Below the pieces are notes generated by a model. The model ran no database searches. It worked only from the letters and a program-made list of their open reading frames with translations, and had not been told where the DNA came from. Positions 1 to 6,276 of a stretch of DNA of 8,779 nt are shown here, in pieces; positions within the stretch are counted from its first letter, which is position 1; every line of letters starts with the position of its first letter. Position numbers and translations under genes: made by a program. Origin of the DNA: Acidimicrobiaceae bacterium (lineage in GTDB: Bacteria; Actinomycetota; Acidimicrobiia; Acidimicrobiales; RAAP-2); contig PKZI01000203.1 in the NCBI GenBank assembly GCA_003133005.1, positions 14,176 to 22,954 of the forward strand, read 5' to 3'.

Positions 1-1332
1 TTAGGAATTGAGGCTTCTTCAGGACGCCAACACCTTCCCAGTTTCGGGGTCGTCTTCATTGGATGTGCCGAGAGATTGATCGGAATCTTTTCCATAAAAC
101 TCCCCGATGGCGTGGACGACTTCGTCAATCCCACACTCGTCACGATTGGCGTCTGTCTGTTGGTGACGCTTTTCTATCTTCTCACGCGACCCGTCGTCGA
201 CCGACGGCTCTCCCAAAAGGGGACCACCACCGAGCGCCGGTTCGCCGAATTGCGCGCACGCGAAATCGTCCGTCGTCACGGACGCGGGACACTCGACTAC
301 TTTGCGTTGCGCGACGACAAGCAGTTCTTCTTCTTTCGTGACTCGCTCGTTGCCTACGCGGTATACGGAGGTGTCGCGTTGATCTCTCCTGATCCCATTG
401 GCCCCGAGGCCGAGCGCACAGAAGCGTTTAGTGCCTTTCGTGCGTACGGTGAGTCACGCGGTTGGACAATCGGCATCATGGCAGCTTCAGAAGAGTGGAC
501 CACGATCTACCGCGCGGCGGGAATGCATCACATCTACCTCGGCGACGAAGCGATTGTGGACTGTCAAAACTTCTCACTCGAGGGCGGCAAGATGAAGGGC
601 CTGCGCCAGGCGTGCACGCGATTGGCGCGCCACGGTTACACGGTCCAGTTCATCGATCCGGCACTCATCGAGCCCGGTGAGGTCGGCGCCATCGTGGAAC
701 TCATTGGCATGTTGCGCCGCGGAGAAGGTGAGCGCGGATTCTCGATGATGCTCGGTCGACTCTTTGACCCCAAGGACAAGGGGTTACTGCTTACCATCGT
801 GCACGGTCCAGACGGACAACCCGCCGCACTTTGCCAGTTCGTACCTTCACCAGCCATTGGCGGCTATTCGCTCGACCTCATGCGCCGCGACCCGGGCGAT
901 CACCCCAACGGACTGATTGATTACGTCCTGTGTTCAACCATCGGGCACCTCGCAAGGCAGGGATCTCGAGGTCTCAGCCTCAACTTCGCCGCGTTTCGGT
1001 CGGTGCTCGATGGCGAGCGCGGCGACGGCACGTTCACGCGCGTCGAGCGGTGGGCCCTCAAGCGTCTCTCGGGGGTCTTACCAATTGAATCCCTGTGGAC
1101 CTTTAATTCGAAGTACCAACCCGAGTGGCTGGCGCGTTACCTCGTCTATCCGGCCGCCGAGAGCTTCGTGCCGGTCGTGACAGCGATTCTTCGTGCAGAG
1201 TCGATCACCGAGATACCCGTAATCGGTCGATTCCTCGCGAACGACCCATCGAACCGGCCCGGCACCGTGGTGCCAAAAGAAGTGCTCGACGCGGCAAAGC
1301 GAGAAGGTGGAGGAGTGGCGACCCGTCCCTAG
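1..1332 (+). CDS. Phosphatidylglycerol lysyltransferase-type (MprF/LysX C-terminal domain, DUF2156) membrane protein, 5' partial
   Basis: The frame is open from base 1 to the TAG at 1330-1332, giving 443 codons, so the gene starts left of the window. The TTG at 76 is a possible start, but the residues before it (CAERLIGIF, about codons 22-30) look like the end of a membrane helix and continue the family pattern. A second hydrophobic helix lies at about codons 46-65, followed by TRPVVDRR. The cytosolic GNAT-fold transferase domain covers about codons 85-405. Its recognisable blocks are LDYFALRDDKQFFF (98-111), SPDPIGP (129-135), ERGFSMMLGR (244-253), GYSLDLMRR (288-296) and the SLWTFNSKYQPEW region (364-376). 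Proteins of this family transfer an amino acid, usually lysine, from aminoacyl-tRNA to phosphatidylglycerol, which lowers the negative charge of the membrane and protects against cationic peptides. Unlike mycobacterial LysX, it has no fused lysyl-tRNA synthetase domain at its C-terminus, so charged tRNA would come from elsewhere. The amino acid carried is not provable from sequence. Confidence 0.88.
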   Translation, partial: LGIEASSGRQHLPSFGVVFIGCAERLIGIFSIKLPDGVDDFVNPTLVTIGVCLLVTLFYLLTRPVVDRRLSQKGTTTERRFAELRAREIVRRHGRGTLDYFALRDDKQFFFFRDSLVAYAVYGGVALISPDPIGPEAERTEAFSAFRAYGESRGWTIGIMAASEEWTTIYRAAGMHHIYLGDEAIVDCQNFSLEGGKMKGLRQACTRLARHGYTVQFIDPALIEPGEVGAIVELIGMLRRGEGERGFSMMLGRLFDPKDKGLLLTIVHGPDGQPAALCQFVPSPAIGGYSLDLMRRDPGDHPNGLIDYVLCSTIGHLARQGSRGLSLNFAAFRSVLDGERGDGTFTRVERWALKRLSGVLPIESLWTFNSKYQPEWLARYLVYPAAESFVPVVTAILRAESITEIPVIGRFLANDPSNRPGTVVPKEVLDAAKREGGGVATRP

Positions 1333-1430
1333 AAGACTCTTCCCGCACGGGTCGCTGCAGGCGTCGTGATCACTTTGGCTAAGGTTGAGATTCGCTGTTT
1401 CGAAGTTCCGTTCCATTCCGTTTCTGGCGC

Positions 1431-1435
1431 AAGGA
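1431..1435 (+). promoter_or_regulatory. Shine-Dalgarno of the secreted-protein gene
   Basis: AAGGA lies seven bases before the ATG at 1443. It fixes this ATG as the start and shows that this gene, unlike the divergent pair at 2429/2528, is translated from an ordinary ribosome binding site with a 5' leader. A loose TANNNT hexamer (TAAGGT, 1380-1385) further upstream could be its -10 box, but no matching -35 is visible. Confidence 0.6.
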
Positions 1436-1442
1436 CCACACA

Positions 1443-2072
1443 ATGAAGACAAAGAACACGTCGCGCGTCGCGAGCATTCTCGCGCTGAGCGCCTTGCTCA
1501 CGCTCAGTTCGAGTGCTCTCGCGGCTGGCGCGGATGCGCGTGTGACCGACACGAAAGACGGTTTCACATTTTTGCTGGCGCCAAAGTGGATCGAGGTTCC
1601 ACTCAACGGATCCAATATTAAGGCGCTGCTCACCCAAGCGACGAAGAACGATCCATCACTTAAGAAGTCCATCGACAACCAAGTGAAGAACGCCGCAAAA
1701 GAAGGCATAAAAATTTTTGCCATTGGTCCAATCGCCAATAAGTTCGCCGCTAATCTCAACGTCGGCGTGGAGTCTTCGGCTGGGGCTCCAACGGGCGCCG
1801 CATTCTTCAGCGCCGTCAAAAGCCAAGAAAAATCCCAATTAGCCGCCGCTGATATTGGTGACGTTCACGTGCGCGACGTCGCGCTGCCTTTCGCGAACGC
1901 CGTCGAAGTCTCCTATGAGCTACCAAAGAGCGTGGCGGGTGTACCCGCGTCAGGGTTACAGGTGGTCTTCGAGCACACCACGCACGTCTACTTTCTCACC
2001 ATCACGTCACTGACTGGCACTTCGAACGCGCAAACATTGAAGGACGTTGCGTCGAATTGGAAGTGGCTCTAA
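1443..2072 (+). CDS. Secreted protein of unknown function, possible PsbP/LpqN-like fold
   Basis: The product is 209 residues. The N-terminus is a textbook Sec signal peptide: a basic n-region (MKTKNTSRVA), a hydrophobic core at about residues 11-24, and an ALA|A cleavage site after residue 27. The mature protein of about 182 residues has no cysteine, so it is neither a lipoprotein nor disulfide-bonded. It should be released or held loosely outside the membrane. It begins with a DGFTFLLAPKWIEVP stretch and ends with NWKWL after a strand-rich segment (HVYFLTITSL). A 'hydrophobic strand, P-x-W' opening and a C-terminal strand-helix ending suggest the PsbP/Mog1/LpqN-like fold seen in small actinobacterial secreted proteins, but this is only a pattern impression. 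It is lysine-rich and its DNA is more AT-rich around 1670-1760 than that of its neighbours. It lies 110 bases after the lysyltransferase gene and probably has its own promoter. The function is unknown. Confidence 0.85.
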   Translation: MKTKNTSRVASILALSALLTLSSSALAAGADARVTDTKDGFTFLLAPKWIEVPLNGSNIKALLTQATKNDPSLKKSIDNQVKNAAKEGIKIFAIGPIANKFAANLNVGVESSAGAPTGAAFFSAVKSQEKSQLAAADIGDVHVRDVALPFANAVEVSYELPKSVAGVPASGLQVVFEHTTHVYFLTITSLTGTSNAQTLKDVASNWKWL

Positions 2073-2429
2073 CTAGTCGTCGCGCTCGGCGTCAGCCTGG
2101 CGAAAAACTATGGTTGACTGCTCGGGATTCTCAAAGTCCAAGTTCACGCGAAAAGGTTCGTCGTCGAGGTCATCGGAGTTTCCTTCGACCACGATGACCA
2201 GATCCTCGTCCTTCTGGCCGTACATTGCTTGCGCGAGTCCAAGCATCGCTTGGCCCAGCGCCTGACCCGCCGAAGACCTCGCGAGACGAACCGCCACTGG
2301 CGCCTCGTCACTCTCGTGTTCGAGCTCCGCGCTGTCGTCGGTTGCCTTTAGCCACGTGATCCATTGTTCGTCTGACCACGTCTCTGGATCCGAAGGCGGT
2401 TCCTCGTTCGGTTTGTTGGATTGCTCCAT
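2073..2429 (-). CDS. Small acidic protein of unknown function
   Basis: The product is 118 residues from the ATG at 2429. The frame extends further to a GTG at 2465, but the extra residues (MCDCLARGSVDF) look non-coding, and a TANNNT hexamer sits seven bases before the ATG, so I prefer the shorter form. The protein is strongly acidic, with an N-terminal disordered-looking stretch rich in Glu, Pro and Asp. This is followed by a tryptophan-rich segment (ETWSDEQWITWLKATD, residues 16-31), a small alanine/glycine-rich helix (SSAGQALGQAMLGLAQAMYG, 52-71), a strand (DLVIVVEG, 76-83) and an acidic tail. It has no signal peptide or membrane segment and is therefore presumably cytosolic. I do not recognise the family. 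Codon use and the start context support a real gene. Its TAG stop directly abuts the TAA of the plus-strand secreted-protein gene. Confidence 0.72.
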   Translation of the reverse strand: MEQSNKPNEEPPSDPETWSDEQWITWLKATDDSAELEHESDEAPVAVRLARSSAGQALGQAMLGLAQAMYGQKDEDLVIVVEGNSDDLDDEPFRVNLDFENPEQSTIVFRQADAERDD

Positions 2430-2436
2430 GAAATCC

Positions 2437-2442
2437 ACGCTA
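2437..2442 (-). promoter_or_regulatory. Putative -10 box of a leaderless transcript (acidic protein gene)
   Basis: Read on the minus strand, TAGCGT is followed by seven bases and then the ATG at 2429. It fits the actinobacterial TANNNT -10 pattern at the distance that would place the transcription start on the A of ATG. There is no Shine-Dalgarno, and no good -35 is visible. One six-base match is weak evidence alone, but the divergent MFS gene shows the same arrangement. Confidence 0.35.
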
Positions 2443-2515
2443 CCGCGCGCCAGACAATCACACACTTGTCACACGCGGATTACCGCAAAATTGGGATAGG
2501 CAACACGAACGTTCC

Positions 2516-2521
2516 TAACAT
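2516..2521 (+). promoter_or_regulatory. Putative -10 box of a leaderless transcript (MFS gene)
   Basis: TAACAT matches the TANNNT -10 consensus and ends six bases before the ATG at 2528, so transcription would start at or next to the start codon. No Shine-Dalgarno precedes the ATG. A possible -35 (TTGGGA, 2491-2496) lies 19 bases upstream, slightly far. An eight-base palindrome, GAACGTTC (2507-2514), fills the end of the spacer and could be a chance match or part of an operator. Confidence 0.45.
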
Positions 2522-2527
2522 CGACCA

Positions 2528-3880
2528 ATGGACAGTCGTAGGAAGTTCGAACCAACGCCGCACGAACCCGATGACCAACTGTCAAAGATTCGCGCCGCGT
2601 ACTTGCTCGGCGCGGGGATTGTGCACTCGGGCGAATACATGGCGATGCTTGTCACCACCTATCTCATCTTTCACAAGACTCACTCGGTTCTCGACACCGG
2701 ACTCATTCTGTTGTGTTTCAACCTCCCCTCGGTCATTCTCGCCGGTTCCGCCACCACGATCTCGCGACGCTACGGCGCGGCGCGCGTCGACGCGTGGGTG
2801 AACGCGGCCGAAGGTCTTTGGGCGCTGCTGCCCGCGGCGCTCGCCGGAGCGAACCATTTGAATGTGCTGGCACTGTTCGCGTGGGTCCTCGGCTACGGCG
2901 TACTCGAGGGGCTGAACGCGCCCAACTCGTATCTCGTTCGCCAATTACTCGCCGCGCCCCGACGTCTACCCGAGTTAAATAGCGCCTATACGCGCAACGT
3001 GGCCATGGCGGCAGTGTTCGGACTCCTCATGGGCGGCTGGATCTTCGTGGCCGTGGGGCCTGGATGGGTGTTCCTCGTGTGTGCACTCACGGCGATACCC
3101 GAGGTACTCGTCTTCTTTGCGACCGCCCGTGTCACGGCGAGCGCGCATCACGTGCAGGCGTCCTCAGAATCCATTGGCGACGCGTTGACCCTCCTTCGGT
3201 CCGAACCTGGACTGTGGGCGGCGTGCCGCTTCGCAATGTTGTGTTTCTTCGTCGCGAGCTATACCGTCACGTTGCCCGCGATTGCGGCCAGCATTAACGC
3301 CAACGCAGAGATCCTTTCGATCCTGGAATCTGGATCGTTACTCGGCGGCATCCTGGTCGCACTCGCGGTACGACGAATTCACGGAAGAGTTCGATGGAGC
3401 CGGGTGCAACGTATCTGTTACTTCGGCGCAGGAATTGGTCTCGCCGTGATGGCGATTACCGAAGTGCTCGGCGGCACGCACTCGCACGCGGCGGACATCG
3501 CTGCTTTTCTCGTCACGATACCAATCGGCTTCGCAATCCTTATGAACGCGTCCATCGTCACCTCGGTCATCCAAATTGGCACGCCACGCGAGAAGCGCGC
3601 CTCAATGTACACCCTGCTCGCGCTCATTCCGCTCGTCGTAGGACCGATCAGCCAAGTCCTCGTTGGCCTGTTGGCCGACCATCTTTCGGTTTCGGCAGCG
3701 CTCGGGATCGTCGCGGGCGTCACCATCGTCACCAACCTCGTTGTCTCACATCGTCCGATGAGTCAACACTTCGACAACTTGGACGTGCTCGACGCACCGT
3801 TCCCGGTCAATGAGATGGGCTCACAACGCGGCGCGCGGCGCGCTCGATTGCACGAGCTGCACTGGCCGAATCCGGTGTGA
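2528..3880 (+). CDS. MFS transporter, EntS/MFS_3-like (probable efflux permease)
   Basis: The product is 450 residues with about 12 hydrophobic segments, at roughly residues 24-45, 54-75, 92-108, 113-132, 157-175, 178-198, 230-255, 262-283, 295-313, 322-342, 360-380 and 384-404. The loop after helix 2 (ISRRYGAARVD, about 77-87) sits where the MFS motif A loop lies, but it lacks the usual Gly-x-x-x-Asp and is degenerate. The PELNSAYTRNVAMAAVFGLL segment (148-167) and the later TPREKRASMYTLL loop (352-364) resemble the 'transmembrane secretion effector' (MFS_3) group that includes the enterobactin exporter EntS. The substrate cannot be told from the sequence. There is a hydrophilic N-terminus of about 22 residues and a C-terminal tail of about 43 residues. 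The ATG at 2528 is chosen because the next in-frame Met lies inside helix 1. It is divergently transcribed from the acidic protein gene and convergent with the nuo operon. Confidence 0.85.
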   Translation: MDSRRKFEPTPHEPDDQLSKIRAAYLLGAGIVHSGEYMAMLVTTYLIFHKTHSVLDTGLILLCFNLPSVILAGSATTISRRYGAARVDAWVNAAEGLWALLPAALAGANHLNVLALFAWVLGYGVLEGLNAPNSYLVRQLLAAPRRLPELNSAYTRNVAMAAVFGLLMGGWIFVAVGPGWVFLVCALTAIPEVLVFFATARVTASAHHVQASSESIGDALTLLRSEPGLWAACRFAMLCFFVASYTVTLPAIAASINANAEILSILESGSLLGGILVALAVRRIHGRVRWSRVQRICYFGAGIGLAVMAITEVLGGTHSHAADIAAFLVTIPIGFAILMNASIVTSVIQIGTPREKRASMYTLLALIPLVVGPISQVLVGLLADHLSVSAALGIVAGVTIVTNLVVSHRPMSQHFDNLDVLDAPFPVNEMGSQRGARRARLHELHWPNPV

Positions 3881-3893
3881 CGTAATCAACCAG

Positions 3894-3912
3894 TCTTAGG
3901 GGGCGCCTTTTT
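3894..3912 (+). terminator. Weak candidate terminator after the MFS gene
   Basis: A G-run and GGCGCC are followed by five T (3908-3912), just after the MFS stop at 3878-3880. The possible stem (AGG pairing with CCT, or a longer stem with many G-T pairs) is poor, so this is at best a degenerate intrinsic terminator. On the minus strand nothing after the ATP-grasp stop looks like a terminator. Confidence 0.2.
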
Positions 3913-4792
3913 AGTCGTGTTCGAGTCGGCGCGCGATGGCCGACGCGAGGCGCAGCGCGGCGCCCTCGTTGAACTGCAAGAACAAGGACGGTTCAACCAG
4001 TTCGAGCTCCATGAGCGCCCACCCGCTCTCGGTGCGTACGAGGTCCACGCGCGCGTACAGCAAATCGTCCCATTCGAGGTCGCCTAGAACGCGCTCGCCA
4101 AAGACCAACGCGTCACTCTCAACGTGCGCGCTCGACAATTGCTCAAGGCGAAAGAGCGCGTCACGCTCACTGGGCGGCGTATTGAGCATCGCACCCTTGG
4201 TCACGGCGTGACTGAACACGCCATCGATGAATACCAACGCCAGCTCACCCTTCTCGTCGACCGACGATTCGTAGGGTTGGATCAACACATCACGCCACGC
4301 CTCGTGCAAGCGGCGAACGTGCGCACGCGCGTCATCGAGCAGCTCGGGTCCGTAGCGGGCGGCGTCGATGGAACCCGCGCCGACACACGGCTTCACGACA
4401 AAGTCGCCCGAAGGAAAGAACGGTGCCTCTCCCACATCACAGAAGAACGACGGCACGATCCGATGACCCGCCGCGCCGAGGTCCTCCAGGTAGTGCTTAT
4501 CCGATGAATACTCGAGCACGTCGTAACGATTGAGGAGTCGAGGGACTGACTTCGCCCACGAAAGAAACTCATCACGGCGCGACGAGTAATCCCACGTCGA
4601 ACGCACGACGGTGAGGTCGAACCGGTCCCAGTCAACGCTCTGGTCGTCCCACACGGCGAGCTCGGCGCTGAGACCCAACGAGTTAAGCGCGTCGATCAAA
4701 AAAGGAGAGTCCGGATCGACGTTGGCGCCAACGAAGCGTGAGGACGGGTTGGTGTCAACGCCCGCGCAGCTCGCGATACCAATCACGCTCAC
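3911..4792 (-). CDS. ATP-grasp ligase, DcsG/RimK-like (COG0189-type), unknown substrate
   Basis: The product is 293 residues from a GTG. The N-terminal region (VWDDQSVDWDRFDLTVVRSTWDY, in two parts at residues 47-69) is typical of a family often labelled 'ATP-grasp' or 'O-ureido-D-serine cyclo-ligase' after DcsG of D-cycloserine biosynthesis. ATP-grasp landmarks follow: K99 in SSDKHYL, K134 in FVVKPCVGAGS (nucleotide-binding lysine and the loop after it), IQPY (171-174), E183 and ALVFIDG (185-191), YARVDL (246-251), and ELELVEPSLF (262-271) carrying the acidic Mg-ATP ligands. The size matches DcsG (about 300). Such enzymes couple ATP hydrolysis to amide or ring formation through an acyl phosphate. 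No other cycloserine genes are present, so cycloserine synthesis is not implied. The GTG overlaps the nuoN stop by four bases (GTGA) with no Shine-Dalgarno, so it is probably translated by coupling to nuoN. The start is supported by that overlap and by the first beta strand (SVIGIASC). Confidence 0.85.
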   Translation of the reverse strand: MSVIGIASCAGVDTNPSSRFVGANVDPDSPFLIDALNSLGLSAELAVWDDQSVDWDRFDLTVVRSTWDYSSRRDEFLSWAKSVPRLLNRYDVLEYSSDKHYLEDLGAAGHRIVPSFFCDVGEAPFFPSGDFVVKPCVGAGSIDAARYGPELLDDARAHVRRLHEAWRDVLIQPYESSVDEKGELALVFIDGVFSHAVTKGAMLNTPPSERDALFRLEQLSSAHVESDALVFGERVLGDLEWDDLLYARVDLVRTESGWALMELELVEPSLFLQFNEGAALRLASAIARRLEHD

Positions 4793-6276
4793 GGATTAAA
4801 GAGTAACGTCGCGTGCTGGCTCAATGTCGCCAGCGGGCCGGGCCAGATACCAAAGAGCAGCGTCATCGCGACACCCACACCAATCACGACGCCCGTCGCA
4901 CGCGGCACCACCACTCTCGCGACGTCAAGGTGGTCTTCGGCGTAGAGCGACGTGGACCAGCGAAGGTAGAACACCGCGGCAATCGCTGCACTTAGTAATG
5001 CGATCAACGCAATAGGTGTACCACCGACATCAATCGCCGCGGCCAGCACCGAGTACTTCGCGTAAAAGCCTGTGGTGAGTGGTGCGCCGAGTTGGGAGAG
5101 CAAGAGTACGGCCAATGACGCACCGAGCCAAGGCTGACGACGCGCGAGACCACGGTACGCGTCAATCGAATGTTTCTCGTCGCCGTTGCCACCCACGAGC
5201 GTGACGATGGCGAACGTCGCCACGACCGTAGGGGCGTAGGTGATGAGGTAGAACAGCGTGCTGGACACGCCGCGCACGCTGCCCGCCCAGATACCAAGCA
5301 GGATGAAGCCCGCGTGGTTGATCGAAGAGTACGCGAGAATTCGCTTGGCGTCGCGTTGGACCAGACCCAACGATGCGCCGACCACGGCAGTGAGTACGAC
5401 GAGCACCCACAAGATTGGCCGCCACGTCTCACTTTGAGTTCCAAGTGCGGAGATGACGACGCGCACGAACGCTGCGAAGGCGCCGACCTTCACGATCGAC
5501 GCCATGAATCCCGTCACCGGCGTGGGCGCACCCTCGTAGACGTCGGGCGACCAGAGATGAAATGGTACGGCCGCTACTTTGAAGCCAAAGCCGACGATGA
5601 GCAGTGCTCCGCCGGCGTAGAGCAGACCGGGATGCAAGAGCACGTTCGATCCGAGAAAATACGAAATGGTCGTCAGGTTTGTACTGCCCGTCGCGCCATA
5701 GACGAGCGCCGCTCCATAGATGAAGATGGCCGACGCGAATCCTCCGAGCAAGAAATACTTGAGCGCCGCTTCGCCCGAGTTCGCGCGGTGTCGGTCAAAA
5801 GCCACCAGTACGTAAAGACCGAGCGAGAGTATCTCGAGCCCAAGGAAGACCACGACGAGGTCATTCGCTTGGGTCATGAGCACCGCGCCCGCCGAGGCCG
5901 CGAGCGCGAGTATCTGATATTCGGCCCCCACCACGCGCTCACGAATCGCCCAGTCGTGCGCCACCAACGTCGCCATAAGCATGCTGATCGCGACCGTCGC
6001 GGTCGCGACGACACTGAACCCGTCGAGCACGATCGCGTGCGCAATCGTCGTTGAGGCTCCCGACGAGTCGAGGTTGCGCCACTGAAAGTACGTGACCACG
6101 AGCACCGCGAGCGACGCCGCACAAGTGATCGACGTCGCGACGAATTGACTCACTTTGTTGCGCGTCAACGAGGTGAGAAAAATCAGCACGAGCGACGTGC
6201 CCACCAAGATCATCACCGGCAAGATCGCCAGATAGTGAATGCTCGGCAGCGTGATCGAAGCGGTGGCGAGCATCAC
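4789..6276 (-). CDS. nuoN: NADH-quinone oxidoreductase subunit N
   Basis: NuoN is one of three antiporter-like membrane subunits of respiratory complex I and carries one proton channel. The protein has 495 residues (E. coli has 485) and about 14 membrane helices. The expected channel residues are present: E148 in GLEILSLGLYVL, K173 in AALKYFLLGGF, K233 in GFKVAAVPFHLWSPDVYEG, K263 in ASIVKVGAF, and K407 in TTGFYAKYSVL, corresponding to E. coli E133, K158, K217, K247 and K395. The hallmark GAPTPVTGFMAS (249-260) and RILAYSSINHAGF (312-324) blocks are intact. The start is GTG ATG: either the GTG at 6276 (four-base GTGA overlap with the nuoM stop) or the ATG at 6273 (one-base overlap). A GGGG eight bases before the GTG slightly favours the former. 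It is the last nuo gene and overlaps the ATP-grasp gene downstream. Confidence 0.96.
   Translation of the reverse strand: MMLATASITLPSIHYLAILPVMILVGTSLVLIFLTSLTRNKVSQFVATSITCAASLAVLVVTYFQWRNLDSSGASTTIAHAIVLDGFSVVATATVAISMLMATLVAHDWAIRERVVGAEYQILALAASAGAVLMTQANDLVVVFLGLEILSLGLYVLVAFDRHRANSGEAALKYFLLGGFASAIFIYGAALVYGATGSTNLTTISYFLGSNVLLHPGLLYAGGALLIVGFGFKVAAVPFHLWSPDVYEGAPTPVTGFMASIVKVGAFAAFVRVVISALGTQSETWRPILWVLVVLTAVVGASLGLVQRDAKRILAYSSINHAGFILLGIWAGSVRGVSSTLFYLITYAPTVVATFAIVTLVGGNGDEKHSIDAYRGLARRQPWLGASLAVLLLSQLGAPLTTGFYAKYSVLAAAIDVGGTPIALIALLSAAIAAVFYLRWSTSLYAEDHLDVARVVVPRATGVVIGVGVAMTLLFGIWPGPLATLSQHATLLFNP

Noticed and set aside
76..78. TTG as the start of the lysyltransferase gene
   Set aside because: The frame stays open to base 1, and the residues before the TTG continue a membrane-helix pattern, so the true start is outside the window.
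1321..1352. ACCCGT/ACGGGT inverted repeat around the lysyltransferase stop as a terminator
   Set aside because: The arms are six bases with a 20-base loop and no T-run, so chance is the simpler explanation.
1366..1373. GTGATCAC palindrome upstream of the secreted-protein gene as an operator
   Set aside because: An eight-base palindrome alone is expected by chance in a window this size, and no second copy or known regulator gene is nearby.
1379..1819. Minus-strand open frame of 146 codons across the start of the secreted-protein gene
   Set aside because: The plus-strand gene has a clean signal peptide and Shine-Dalgarno. The minus-strand translation has no recognisable pattern and crosses the plus-strand promoter region.
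2430..2465. Upstream GTG extension of the acidic protein
   Set aside because: The added residues are unlike the rest of the protein, and the ATG at 2429 has a better promoter context.
3911..4792. D-cycloserine biosynthesis locus
   Set aside because: Only a DcsG-like ligase is present. None of the other cycloserine pathway genes is here, and the family is much broader than DcsG itself.
5170..6054. Long plus-strand open frame (294 codons) opposite nuoN
   Set aside because: Its translation is full of Arg, His, Glu and Asp with no domain pattern, as expected from the complement of a hydrophobic membrane protein gene. nuoN on the other strand is certain.
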